Of a stretch of 39,925 nt of DNA, positions 30,546-37,989 are shown piece after piece. Made by a program: the position numbers and the translations under genes. The stretch's first letter is position 1. Every line of letters begins with the position of its first letter. The notes under the pieces were generated by a model, which was given only the letters and a program-made list of their open reading frames with translations, ran no database searches and was not told where the DNA came from. The DNA is from a virus. The stretch is taken from the IMG/VR virus record IMGVR_UViG_3300006990_000067, positions 1 through 39,925 of that record. One strand, 5' to 3'.

Positions 30546-31687
30546 AGATTGGTTTTATTGGATTTGGGAAGTTAGGCCAACCATGCGGCGAAGTAATCTC
30601 CAAGAAAGGACATGATGTCGTTGCATATGATGTGAATCATCTTTTGATAGATACTTTTGTTGAGATGAAAGAGACTATTCAAGATGCGGTCACCGACAGG
30701 GATGTTGTCTTTGTTGCAGTGCCAACTCCCCACGACCCAAACTATGAAGGGTCTGCTCCCACGCACTTTATGCCCCCAAAAGATTTTAGTTATGATATTG
30801 TCAGGGATGTTTTGTGGGAAGCAAATAAACATATGACTAAAGATCAACTGCTTGTGTTGATTAGTACTGTATTGCCAGGCACTGTCCGAAGAGAGTTTAT
30901 TCACTTGGTGCCGAATACTCGTTTTGTTTACAACCCGTATTTGATTGCGATGGGTACTGTTGATTGGGATATGATAAACCCAGAGATGGTTATGATCGGC
31001 ACGGAAGACGGAACTGAAACTGGTGATGCAAAAGAACTCAAAGAATTTTATCAATCTATTATGGAAAATGATCCTAGATATGTGATAGGTACTTGGGATG
31101 AGTGTGAATGTATTAAAGTATTTTACAACACCTTTATCAGTGCCAAGATCGGTCTTGTAAATATGATACAAGACGTTGCAGAGAAACAGGGCAACATTAA
31201 TGTTGATGTTGTTGCGGGTGCATTGCGTGACAGTACTCAGAGAATTATGGGCCCAGGCTATATGAAGCCAGGGATGGGTGATGGTGGTGCTTGTCACCCC
31301 AGAGATAATATTGCCCTCAGATTCATGGCAGAGAAACTGCACCTTGGATATGACCTATTTGCAAGTATCATGCAGGCAAGAGACAAACAGGCAGAGAATA
31401 TGGCTTTTAGTATTCTCAAACTCGGAAGTAATATTTTCTTCACTTCCGATTCTTATAAACCGCATGTAGAGTATACCAATGGTAGTTACAGTTTGTTGGT
31501 GCAACACTATGTCAAGTCTCATGGTGCAAAAATTACAAATGCAAGTGATGCTGATGTAATTGTTCTTGTACACGAAAGTGATTCAATTTTTGAAGAAGAA
31601 TTAAAAGAGGGTGCTATTGTATTTGACCCTTGGAGAAGTTATAATAGTGATACTTACGAAGTCATTCATTACGGAGACACCCGATGA
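30542..31687 (+). CDS. UDP-sugar 6-dehydrogenase-like protein, long form
   Basis: A 381-residue homologue of UDP-glucose/GDP-mannose dehydrogenase. It has the N-terminal Rossmann FIGFGKLGQP, the VAVPTPHDP segment, and the catalytic GDGGACHPRD with Cys251, in a clear family position. Unlike the short form at 18457 it keeps a C-terminal region (from about 300, with SDADVIVLVHESD) corresponding to the UDP-binding domain. Oxidation of a UDP- or GDP-sugar to the uronic acid is the expected activity. Starts in the overlap ATGA. Confidence 0.88.
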   Translation: MKIGFIGFGKLGQPCGEVISKKGHDVVAYDVNHLLIDTFVEMKETIQDAVTDRDVVFVAVPTPHDPNYEGSAPTHFMPPKDFSYDIVRDVLWEANKHMTKDQLLVLISTVLPGTVRREFIHLVPNTRFVYNPYLIAMGTVDWDMINPEMVMIGTEDGTETGDAKELKEFYQSIMENDPRYVIGTWDECECIKVFYNTFISAKIGLVNMIQDVAEKQGNINVDVVAGALRDSTQRIMGPGYMKPGMGDGGACHPRDNIALRFMAEKLHLGYDLFASIMQARDKQAENMAFSILKLGSNIFFTSDSYKPHVEYTNGSYSLLVQHYVKSHGAKITNASDADVIVLVHESDSIFEEELKEGAIVFDPWRSYNSDTYEVIHYGDTR

Positions 31688-31806
31688 AAAGCATACGAAA
31701 ATTCTATCGCAGAATGAAACAAAAGTTTGATGATTGGAAGATGCGAAGAAAAATTAAAAAACGATTGAAAGAAATTAGGGATCGCGATCCGTTCATCTAT
31801 GATTAA
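31684..31806 (+). CDS. 40-residue basic peptide between dehydrogenase and carbamoyltransferase
   Basis: A 40-codon frame from the ATG at 31684, overlapping the dehydrogenase stop (ATGA) and extending 8 bases into the carbamoyltransferase. The peptide is strongly basic and helical, ending in RDPFIYD. Tight overlap on both sides supports translation. I believe similar Arg/Lys-rich peptides ending in DPFIY precede carbamoyltransferase genes in other marine phages. It could be a regulator, a partner, or even a peptide substrate for the radical SAM enzymes; none is shown. Confidence 0.62.
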   Translation: MKSIRKFYRRMKQKFDDWKMRRKIKKRLKEIRDRDPFIYD

Positions 31807-33223
31807 TTGGGGTGTCAGTGCGGGGTATCATGATGCATCTCTATCTGTTGTAAAAGACGGGGAGATTGTTTTTGCTAGCCATGCAGAAAGATATTCAAGA
31901 CATAAGAATGATAAACACCTCAATGCATTTTTGATTGATGAGGCTCTTGGTTACGGTGAACCGGATGTGGTTCATTGGTATGAGAACCCACTCCTAAAAG
32001 CAACCAGAAGAATCTATTCCGGCCAAAAAAACATTTGGACCAATCCGAAAAAGTATCTGTCCGAACACGGATATAACCCTAGAAAAATGAAGTGGGGAAA
32101 TCATCACCGCAGTCATATGGCTGCAGGATACTACACCAGACCTTTCGAGGATTGCGCCACTCTTGTTATTGATGCAATAGGAGAGTGGACAACAACCTCT
32201 ATCTGGAATAACAACAAACTCGTTTGGAAAAATACATATCCCAATTCGTTGGGGTTGTTTTACTCTGCGTTTACTGACAGAATTGGTCTCAAGGCAAACG
32301 AGGATGAATACATACTCATGGGTATGGCTGCTTATGGAGATAAGGATCGTTTCAAAGACGAAATATTAGAACTTGTCACCAATCAAACAAAGTTTCACAG
32401 AGGGATATCGTGGTGGAGACCGGAACTCACGGAGAAAGATTACTTTGATGTAGCCGCAGCAGTACAATGGGTCTATGAAGGCGAATTAGCAACTCTGTTA
32501 CAAGTCACTCGACAAACCACTGGAAAGAAAAACTTGGTTTTCATGGGTGGATGTGCTTTAAACTGTCTTGCAAACAGATTGATATCAGTTTTCTTTGATG
32601 AGTATTGGATCATGCCAAACCCCGGCGATGCGGGGTCTTCATTGGGGGCTGTTCTTGCAGGAACAAAACAACGGGTCAATTTTGATACGCCATATCTTGG
32701 ACACAATATACAAGGAGAATATCCAAGTGAAGAGATTTTGGAAGAACTTAATAGATATGGAATTGTCGGAGTTGCAAACGGCCGCGCTGAGTTTGGTCCT
32801 CGCGCTTTGGGGAATCGGAGTCTTCTTGCTGATCCTCGCGGCGAATTCATGAAGTCAAAGGTCAACGCGATCAAAAAGAGACAGGAGTTTCGACCCTTTG
32901 CCCCCATAATCAGGGAACGTGACGCAGCAAAGTGTTTTCATGTAAAATCGGGGTTTACTTCTCCATATATGCAAGAAATTGTCAGATGTAGAGACCCAGA
33001 AAAATATCCCGCTATTGTACATAAGGACGGCACTAGTAGAGTCCAGACGGTCAATGAGAGACAACACAGTGGACTTTATAGACTACTTACACTGTGGTAT
33101 CAAGAAACGGGTTGCCCCATGTTATTGAACACAAGTCTCAATATTAAGGGTGATCCTATTGTAAATGATATAAATGATGCAAAAAGATTTGAAAAAAAGT
33201 ATAATGTCAAAGTATGCAGATAA
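31799..33223 (+). CDS. Carbamoyltransferase, NodU/CmcH family
   Basis: A 474-residue enzyme expected to transfer a carbamoyl group from carbamoyl phosphate, through an adenylate intermediate, to a hydroxyl of a sugar or antibiotic-like substrate. Motifs: GVSAGYHDAS at the start, NHHRSHMAAGYY (metal/ATP site histidines), the MGGCALNC segment, GRAEFGPRALGNRS, and the C-terminal NTSLN. The family is usually about 550-600 residues, so this copy is short in the inter-domain region yet has all motifs. It closes the long overlapping run. Confidence 0.92.
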   Translation: MINWGVSAGYHDASLSVVKDGEIVFASHAERYSRHKNDKHLNAFLIDEALGYGEPDVVHWYENPLLKATRRIYSGQKNIWTNPKKYLSEHGYNPRKMKWGNHHRSHMAAGYYTRPFEDCATLVIDAIGEWTTTSIWNNNKLVWKNTYPNSLGLFYSAFTDRIGLKANEDEYILMGMAAYGDKDRFKDEILELVTNQTKFHRGISWWRPELTEKDYFDVAAAVQWVYEGELATLLQVTRQTTGKKNLVFMGGCALNCLANRLISVFFDEYWIMPNPGDAGSSLGAVLAGTKQRVNFDTPYLGHNIQGEYPSEEILEELNRYGIVGVANGRAEFGPRALGNRSLLADPRGEFMKSKVNAIKKRQEFRPFAPIIRERDAAKCFHVKSGFTSPYMQEIVRCRDPEKYPAIVHKDGTSRVQTVNERQHSGLYRLLTLWYQETGCPMLLNTSLNIKGDPIVNDINDAKRFEKKYNVKVCR

Positions 33224-33226
33224 ATA
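33219..33226 (+). promoter_or_regulatory. Late-promoter-like octamer (GATAAATA)
   Basis: GATAAATA, one mismatch from the T4 late octamer, overlaps the end of the carbamoyltransferase gene and lies 33 bases upstream of the next ATG. A 'TATATAG' follows. Confidence 0.4.
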
Positions 33227-33259
33227 AGTATATAGTGACCAAGAACTAAGTAGTAAGAA

Positions 33260-33562
33260 ATGGATAATGTAGTAAAGTTTCCAAAAAAGCGAATCTCAGA
33301 ACCATCTGGATATAGAATTAATCTCTATACAGAAGACGATATAACAATCGTTTTGACCTGTTTAAATCTGTCTGATGATATGGATGATGATAAGAAATGG
33401 ATACGCAGAGACCTGAGAACGCTGGAACCGGAGTTTGTCATAACCAAAATGAAAATGTGTTTGGACAGCCCCATTTTATCAGAAATCTGTAAGAAGACTA
33501 TATTCAGAATTATTAATTCCGTGGAGGTATTGCCACTATCCACTTTGTACGCAGAATTTTAA
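33260..33562 (+). CDS. Small phage protein, unknown
   Basis: A 100-residue protein starting MDNVVKFPKK, a start typical of small T4-like phage proteins. It is acidic in the middle (DDMDDDKKW) and helical towards the end. No family recognised. It lies alone between the long run and PhoH and has its own late-like octamer upstream. Confidence 0.66.
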   Translation: MDNVVKFPKKRISEPSGYRINLYTEDDITIVLTCLNLSDDMDDDKKWIRRDLRTLEPEFVITKMKMCLDSPILSEICKKTIFRIINSVEVLPLSTLYAEF

Positions 33563-33575
33563 CATAAGAACATAA

Positions 33576-33629
33576 ATGGGAAAACCAATAGGAGGAAAAT
33601 TACATAGTATTGTTTGCAACCTAAATTAA
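33576..33629 (+). CDS. Possible 17-residue peptide before PhoH
   Basis: ATG at 33576 opens a 17-codon frame (start MGKPIGGKLH). A strong AGGAGG lies inside the frame rather than before it and has no start codon at normal distance. Only low confidence that either is used. Confidence 0.22.
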   Translation: MGKPIGGKLHSIVCNLN

Positions 33630-33651
33630 CCTAAGAGTCGGGAAAACAACT

Positions 33652-34401
33652 ATGCCAAAAAGAAAATCAAATCTTCAACTAATTCAAGATTCTGAAACTC
33701 AGAGAAATCCTAATACTAGTTTGAAGATGCGAATCGACGATCTAATTACAGTCGATGCAATGACCGAAACCCAAGGTCAGTTTTTCTCACAGTATCAATC
33801 TGGTTCAACTGCAATGGTTCTACACGGATGTGCTGGTACAGGAAAAACTTTTATTGCACTATACAAGGCCCTAGAGGAAGTATTAAACAAAGGAGGTTTC
33901 TACAAAAAAGTTATCATTGTGCGGTCTGCCGTACCCTCTAGAGAAATTGGTCACTTGCCTGGTGACGCCAATGACAAATCAGAAGTTTACATGGCTCCAT
34001 ATGTGACCATGTGCGAAGAACTATTCCCCACCAAACAACAAGCATTTCAACGCCTCGTTGAACAAAAACATCTAGACTTTATGATTACCTCGTTTGTCCG
34101 TGGACTTACATTGGATAACGCGATTGTCATTGTGGATGAGTGTCAGAACATGAACGACATGGAACTCAATTCTATCATGACCAGAATCGGAGTGGGTAGC
34201 AAAATCGTTTTCTGCGGCGACTTCCGCCAAACAGACTTATACAAGAGAGGAGACATGTCTGGTTTGCAGAAATTTATGGTGATTGCTGAAAATATGCCAT
34301 CATTCCATACATTTGAATTTGATACCGACGACATTGTTAGAAGTGATCTTGTACGAGAATACTTGCTTGCGAGGATGAAATATGAAGACGATATGTCTTG
34401 A
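33652..34401 (+). CDS. phoH: PhoH-like ATPase
   Basis: A 249-residue P-loop ATPase. Walker A is GCAGTGKT (G59-T66); Walker B is AIVIVDECQNM; sensor-type segments IVFCGDFRQTD follow. PhoH-like proteins are widespread in marine phages and their biological role is unsettled; RNA-helicase or phosphate-stress links are proposed. The length is typical of phage PhoH. The last bases lie over the -35 of the exonuclease promoter. Confidence 0.94.
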   Translation: MPKRKSNLQLIQDSETQRNPNTSLKMRIDDLITVDAMTETQGQFFSQYQSGSTAMVLHGCAGTGKTFIALYKALEEVLNKGGFYKKVIIVRSAVPSREIGHLPGDANDKSEVYMAPYVTMCEELFPTKQQAFQRLVEQKHLDFMITSFVRGLTLDNAIVIVDECQNMNDMELNSIMTRIGVGSKIVFCGDFRQTDLYKRGDMSGLQKFMVIAENMPSFHTFEFDTDDIVRSDLVREYLLARMKYEDDMS

Positions 34402-34426
34402 CATTTGGTTATAAGTATAGTATGAT
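34398..34426 (+). promoter_or_regulatory. Sigma70-type promoter for the exonuclease
   Basis: TTGACA (34398-34403) and TATGAT (34421-34426) are 17 bases apart. It overlaps the end of phoH and places the start site near 34433, so the ATG at 34453 rather than an upstream in-frame codon is the likely start. Confidence 0.72.
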
Positions 34427-34452
34427 AGTTGAAAGTTATACGGTATTGTTTT

Positions 34453-35127
34453 ATGTTTCATCATGTAGAAAGGTCTTACAGTCTCCCCAAACTCATTAGG
34501 GAAAACTACGAAGGCAAGAGAATGTACAAGACGGATGGTGGTGTCAGATTTCCCTCTGTCACCACCGTTCTTGGACACAAGAGTAAACCAGGCATCGTTG
34601 CTTGGCGTAAACGTGTCGGTGCAGAAAAAGCAAACAGAATCAGCAATCAGGCTTCTGTTCGTGGTACAAAAATCCACTCCGTTTGCGAAGATTATGTAAA
34701 CAACGAAGAATTGACTTTCGACAAACTATCCTTTGTTGAAGTTGACATGTTCAATAAAATGAAACCTCTCATTGATAGAATCGACAACATCCATTGTGTT
34801 GAAGAGTTTCTATACAGTGAACATCTCCGCCTCGCCGGCCAGTGCGACTGCATTGCTGAGTTTGACGGCAGACTCTCTATTATAGACTTTAAAACCTCCG
34901 GCAGACCAAAGAAAGAACAGTATATCCAAAACTACTTTGCACAGTGTGCTGCTTATGCAATTATGTTTGAGGAGAGAACCGGAATTCCTATCGATACAAG
35001 TGTCATAATTATCGGTGTTCAAGACGATGAGCCCCAGTTATTTGTACAAAAACGGGACGATCATGTGGACTATTTACTAGAATGTAGGGACTTATACGAA
35101 AATGAGGTCTTGACATCTGCTGCCTAA
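34453..35127 (+). CDS. PD-(D/E)XK exonuclease (RecB/Cas4-like)
   Basis: A 224-residue nuclease. The catalytic core is readable: GQCDCIAEFDG (motif II Asp), LSIIDFKTSG (motif III, D-x-K), and QNYFAQCAAYA (motif IV, Q-x3-Y type). This is the RecB/Cas4-type PD-(D/E)XK family, used in phages for DNA processing or recombination. The N-terminus is basic with an RFPSVTTVLG segment common in this phage group. I chose the ATG at 34453 since it lies after the promoter's predicted start site. Confidence 0.88.
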   Translation: MFHHVERSYSLPKLIRENYEGKRMYKTDGGVRFPSVTTVLGHKSKPGIVAWRKRVGAEKANRISNQASVRGTKIHSVCEDYVNNEELTFDKLSFVEVDMFNKMKPLIDRIDNIHCVEEFLYSEHLRLAGQCDCIAEFDGRLSIIDFKTSGRPKKEQYIQNYFAQCAAYAIMFEERTGIPIDTSVIIIGVQDDEPQLFVQKRDDHVDYLLECRDLYENEVLTSAA

Positions 35128-35139
35128 GTATGGTATTAT
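35110..35139 (+). promoter_or_regulatory. Promoter of the tmRNA gene
   Basis: TTGACA (35110-35115) and TATTAT (35134-35139) are 18 bases apart; the predicted start lies near 35146. An exact late octamer TATAAATA overlaps the -10 at 35137-35144, so the RNA may be made early and late. Confidence 0.78.
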
Positions 35140-35145
35140 AAATAC

Positions 35146-35211
35146 TTGATCGGTCGTTGAAGTGGACTGAAAGATTGTAGGACGCGGGTGCGATTCCCGC
35201 CACCTCCACCA
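35146..35211 (+). ncRNA. ssrA: Permuted tmRNA, acceptor piece
   Basis: This segment carries the 3' half of a tmRNA: T arm GCGGG-TGCGATT-CCCGC (35184-35200), then CACCTCC and ACCA (35201-35211). The seven-base CACCTCC pairs perfectly, with one G-U, with GGGGGTG at 35285-35291 in the other piece. The third pair is G-U, the alanine identity element, and the discriminator is A. The 5' end is approximate; GGTCGTTGAA (about 35152-35161) can pair with the end of the coding piece. Order acceptor-then-coding is the circularly permuted two-piece form. Confidence 0.88.
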
Positions 35212-35284
35212 AAAGTAGTGTTATCACTGTTGACCTGTCCATCGACGGATGAGAGGGCATCACTGCGCTGAGACTACTTCTGAT
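35212..35284 (+). other. tmRNA intervening segment
   Basis: This spacer joins the acceptor 3' end to the coding 5' end in the precursor and would be removed. AAGTAGT (35213-35219) pairs with ACTACTT (35273-35279), extending the acceptor stem in the precursor. Confidence 0.7.
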
Positions 35285-35438
35285 GGGGGTGAATAGGTTC
35301 GACTGCTATTGTATAGGATAAACCGAGACTGATTGACTGGCAAAGCGCCACCTAAAGTAAACGCAAACGATGACGTTTATGCTCTAGCCGCCTAAGGCTA
35401 GTGGGGTATGGGTTCCACCTTATAATCCAACGGACCCA
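35285..35438 (+). ncRNA. ssrA: Permuted tmRNA, coding piece
   Basis: It begins GGGGGTGAATAGGTTCGAC, the conserved tmRNA 5' end. It continues to a resume codon GCA at 35363, a ten-codon tag frame ending TAA (35363-35395), and a hairpin CTAGCC/GGCTAG (35384-35401) that places the stop codon in its loop, the usual helix 5. Downstream bases 35427-35436 can pair with the start of the acceptor piece. The 3' limit is approximate. tmRNA rescues stalled ribosomes and appends the tag to incomplete proteins. Confidence 0.88.
35363..35395 (+). other. tmRNA proteolysis tag ANDDVYALAA
   Basis: The frame GCA-AAC-GAT-GAC-GTT-TAT-GCT-CTA-GCC-GCC-TAA encodes ANDDVYALAA. The LAA end is the classical ClpXP/ClpAP recognition signal, and the ten residues closely follow the ANDENYALAA form known from gamma- and betaproteobacteria. 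Charging with alanine adds one more residue at the front. Confidence 0.9.
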
Positions 35439-35461
35439 CCAATAAAAGAAAGGAGAAATCA

Positions 35462-36043
35462 ATGGTATCGCCAAAGATTTTAACTTGTACAGTTTTATTT
35501 TTTCTAATTGTTACTGCGACTTTTGCAGTATTCCCAAACCAACCAAAAGAATTGCAACAGAAACTGCAGCCAATTGAGACTACTGTTTCTAAGATCATAA
35601 TTAAACAAAAACTACCAGACCCCGAAGAAGTTTTTTGTCTCGCTCAAAACATATATCATGAAGCAAGAGGTGAAGATTTATCTGGACAAGTGGCTGTTGC
35701 TCATGTTACAATGAACAGAGTAAGCAGTAGAAAGTTTCCGAACACAGTCTGCGAAGTTGTCTATCAGGCAAGATATTCAAAGTGGTGGATGGAAAGGGGA
35801 AAGAAAGTCCCAATTCGTCACAAGTGTCAGTTCTCTTGGTATTGTGATGGTAAGTCTGACGGCATTGGTGATTGGGATTCTTTTGACAACATAGCTATTG
35901 TATCCAGAGAAATCATTCTGGGTATACATGAAGACAATACAAATGGCGCAGTATATTATCATGCAGATTATGTCAAACCGAATTGGTCTAACGCCATGAC
36001 GGTTAGTGCTGTATATGATAACCATATTTTTTATAGTGATTAA
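35462..36043 (+). CDS. SleB-type cell wall hydrolase (probable endolysin)
   Basis: A 193-residue protein with an N-terminal hydrophobic helix (about residues 8-24), possibly a signal-anchor-release element, then a Hydrolase_2/SleB domain: VFCLAQNIYHEARGED (catalytic Glu in HEARGE), VTMNRVSSRKFPNTVCEVVYQ, CQFSWYCDG, and AVYYHADYVKPNW. This family cleaves peptidoglycan glycan chains. AAAGGAGAAATC is a good ribosome site. A lytic role at the end of infection is likely. It follows the tmRNA gene directly. Confidence 0.87.
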   Translation: MVSPKILTCTVLFFLIVTATFAVFPNQPKELQQKLQPIETTVSKIIIKQKLPDPEEVFCLAQNIYHEARGEDLSGQVAVAHVTMNRVSSRKFPNTVCEVVYQARYSKWWMERGKKVPIRHKCQFSWYCDGKSDGIGDWDSFDNIAIVSREIILGIHEDNTNGAVYYHADYVKPNWSNAMTVSAVYDNHIFYSD

Positions 36044-36967
36044 ATGTCAACACACAATTTTATTGTAACTGGTGGATGTGGTTTTATTGGGTCTCATTTG
36101 GTTGAGGCCCTCCTTTTGCATGGACAAAACGTTTTGGTGATAGATGATCTCAGTAAGGGTCATTATAAGGTTCCTCATAAGAATGTTCAGTATCTCACCC
36201 AAAACGTATCAGATGTTTTTCCTGCTGGTAGGTATGATGCCATATTTCATTTGGCTGCGACACCCAGAGTAAGGATGTCTCAGAAGAATCCTTACCATAC
36301 AATCAGAAACAATGTTGATAGTACACTGACTGTTTGCGAGTGGGCTAGAAAACTGAGAGTCCCTATATTCTTTGCCGCATCTTCTAGTACAAAGTTCAGT
36401 CAGAAAGATGCCAACCCATACACTTTTAGTAAGGCTACTTGCGAAGAGATACTAGAATTGTATCGGTCCCTTTACAACATCAAGTATCATATGTTATACT
36501 TCTATAATGTATACGGACCCAGAGAAGCGGACTATGGTGAATATAGTACAGCTGTCAGGGCATTCAAAAAATGCGTTGAAGAAAACAAACCACTGCGAAT
36601 ATATGGAAGTGGTAAGAAGGAGAGAGACTTCACTCACATATATGATGTTATAGATGGTATTTTTCAGTTACTACAAACCAAAAGAAAACCACAGGATGTG
36701 CATCTAGGTAAAGGTGCTCCGGTTAGTATTCTTAGTGTTGCTCAAGCTTTCAATCATCCCATAGTTCACGAATTTGACAAGCCTGGAGAAAGTGAAAAGA
36801 CATTATGTGAGTCGCCATACTTTGAATGTGAATATGATGTAATTCGATATATCAAAGATTGGAAATCAGATTATCTAGAAACTAAATCAAAGGAAGAGGT
36901 AGTTCAAAATGCCAGTGAAAACACCCAAGTTAGACCCGACCCAGACGGACGAGTATATGATAACTAA
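36044..36967 (+). CDS. NAD-dependent sugar epimerase/dehydratase
   Basis: A 307-residue extended short-chain dehydrogenase. TGGCGFIGSHL binds NAD; DAIFHLAA and AASSSTKFS (catalytic Ser/Thr) and NPYTFSKA (catalytic Y-x3-K) follow, in the order of UDP-glucose 4-epimerases. YFYNVYGPRE and RDFTHIYDV are standard later motifs. It would interconvert nucleotide sugars, probably supplying the same pathway as the dehydrogenases and transferases at 18-33 kb. It follows the lysin without a gap. Confidence 0.88.
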   Translation: MSTHNFIVTGGCGFIGSHLVEALLLHGQNVLVIDDLSKGHYKVPHKNVQYLTQNVSDVFPAGRYDAIFHLAATPRVRMSQKNPYHTIRNNVDSTLTVCEWARKLRVPIFFAASSSTKFSQKDANPYTFSKATCEEILELYRSLYNIKYHMLYFYNVYGPREADYGEYSTAVRAFKKCVEENKPLRIYGSGKKERDFTHIYDVIDGIFQLLQTKRKPQDVHLGKGAPVSILSVAQAFNHPIVHEFDKPGESEKTLCESPYFECEYDVIRYIKDWKSDYLETKSKEEVVQNASENTQVRPDPDGRVYDN

Positions 36968-37190
36968 TCAACAATTTTCTAGTGCTGTTGAATTTTCTCA
37001 ACACATCGAACGTAAGGCTAGTATCAGACAAAATTATATTGATGTTCTTACTGATTTTTGTGTTCGCAACGAGGTTGAGATTGAGAGCGTCAAAAAACTT
37101 CTAACCCCCTCGTTGAAAGAAAAGATCACCGCAGAAGCTCAGAATCTAAATCTTCTCAAACAGAAGAAGTCTGGTACTCTTCCCATATGA
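36909..37190 (+). CDS. 33: Late transcription accessory protein gp33
   Basis: A 93-residue protein matching T4 gp33-type late sigma co-activator of cyanophages by length, position and pattern: FSSAVEFSQHIERKAS, then YIDVLTDFCVRNEVEIESVKKLLTPSLKEKI, then AQNLNLLKQKKSG. It lies immediately before gp59 and gp32, the T4 order. It would bridge RNA polymerase and the sliding clamp at TATAAATA late promoters. I keep the ATG at 36909 because AAAGGAAGAGG lies before it, although it overlaps the epimerase by 59 bases; an alternative ATG at 36957 is possible. Confidence 0.82.
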   Translation: MPVKTPKLDPTQTDEYMITNQQFSSAVEFSQHIERKASIRQNYIDVLTDFCVRNEVEIESVKKLLTPSLKEKITAEAQNLNLLKQKKSGTLPI

Positions 37191-37789
37191 TAGAACCCTT
37201 TGAAGTCTATCGGCTTTACTTAGCAATCAAACTTCACTTTACTACAAAGAATTATGATATTGTAAAGTACAAGGGCAAGGTAAGAGTCAAAGAGGAAACA
37301 TTTCGCAAGAGAAAAGATTTGATCTCTATCAAGAAACTTGCTCGCGATTATAGCAGGGAAGAGATTATAAATTTTCTTGTTGCAAACTTTGTATCTGGTG
37401 AGAAGTGGGGTGGATTGTTTGACGTTGATGCCGCTAGACGATATGAAGAGTGGCAGAATAGAAAACTCAAACGAGAGTATCAATTCAAACAGGATGTTGA
37501 TAGAATTGTATTGGAAATGGAGAAACAAGACATCGATGACCCATTTGTTTCTATAGATGGTAAACATCCCTTGACTTTTCGTCTCTTTTTTGGTAATATA
37601 ATTAGTATAGAGACAATGACTATCTTAGATAAGATTTTCAACTTTGTCGATATGAACGCAAATGATATCTTGCTTGAAGATGCATCGATGTGCATTACAA
37701 AGTATAGACCATTTGTTAGGTTGTCGGACAACTTGAAGTCCTCAGCCGAACCTCTGAAAGATGTTATAAATAAGGAAGTACATCAATGA
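37187..37789 (+). CDS. 59: Helicase loader gp59
   Basis: A 200-residue basic/mixed protein of the T4 gp59 type, which loads the gp41 replicative helicase onto gp32-coated DNA. The start MIEPFEVYRLYLAIKLHFT, the YDIVKYKGKVRV segment and the position between gp33 and gp32 are all typical. The start overlaps the gp33 stop (ATGA). The C-terminal half contains a YRPFVRLS element. No odd feature. Confidence 0.87.
   Translation: MIEPFEVYRLYLAIKLHFTTKNYDIVKYKGKVRVKEETFRKRKDLISIKKLARDYSREEIINFLVANFVSGEKWGGLFDVDAARRYEEWQNRKLKREYQFKQDVDRIVLEMEKQDIDDPFVSIDGKHPLTFRLFFGNIISIETMTILDKIFNFVDMNANDILLEDASMCITKYRPFVRLSDNLKSSAEPLKDVINKEVHQ
37765..37772 (+). promoter_or_regulatory. Late-promoter-like octamer (TATAAATA) inside gp59
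   Basis: An exact TATAAATA lies at the end of the gp59 gene, 13 bases before the next ATG. It could provide late expression of the small gene and gp32. Confidence 0.4.
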
Positions 37790-37968
37790 GTAAGTCAAAA
37801 AGTTCCAGAGGAAAGGAACAACGTATTCATCGGGTCAATAGTGAAGTTAAAACTAGGCTTGACAAATACAAACATCTAGTGTATGATGAAGATGTATATG
37901 ATAGTGATGAGTTTGTCGAGTCACTAACAGCAAAAAGCAAAATATACAGTAAACAAGAACCGAAATAA
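37786..37968 (+). CDS. Small charged protein between gp59 and gp32
   Basis: A 60-residue protein, basic at the start (SKSKSSRGKEQRIHR) and acidic in the middle (VYDEDVYDSDEF), ending in a Lys-rich tail. It overlaps the gp59 stop (ATGA) and lies 21 bases before gp32. I do not recognise a family, though small genes at this site occur in T4-like marine phages. Confidence 0.7.
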   Translation: MSKSKSSRGKEQRIHRVNSEVKTRLDKYKHLVYDEDVYDSDEFVESLTAKSKIYSKQEPK

Positions 37969-37989
37969 ATCGCATAAAAGGAAAAAACT

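Noticed and set aside
30572-31342. Long minus-strand open frame of 256 residues
   Set aside because: It lies entirely opposite the well-supported UDP-sugar dehydrogenase gene, has no recognisable domain, and reads as an antisense shadow.
34429-35127. Upstream start for the exonuclease at 34429
   Set aside because: It lies inside the predicted promoter region, ahead of the expected transcription start; the ATG at 34453 fits better.
35009-35263. Minus-strand 84-residue frame over the tmRNA acceptor piece
   Set aside because: It has no family support and overlaps the exonuclease gene and tmRNA elements that fold correctly on the plus strand.
35405-35440. Treating CGGACCCACCA at 35431-35441 as the tmRNA 3' end (one-piece tmRNA)
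   Set aside because: It does not pair with the 5' GGGGGTG, whereas CACCTCC-ACCA at 35201-35211 pairs over all seven bases, which makes the permuted form the better model.
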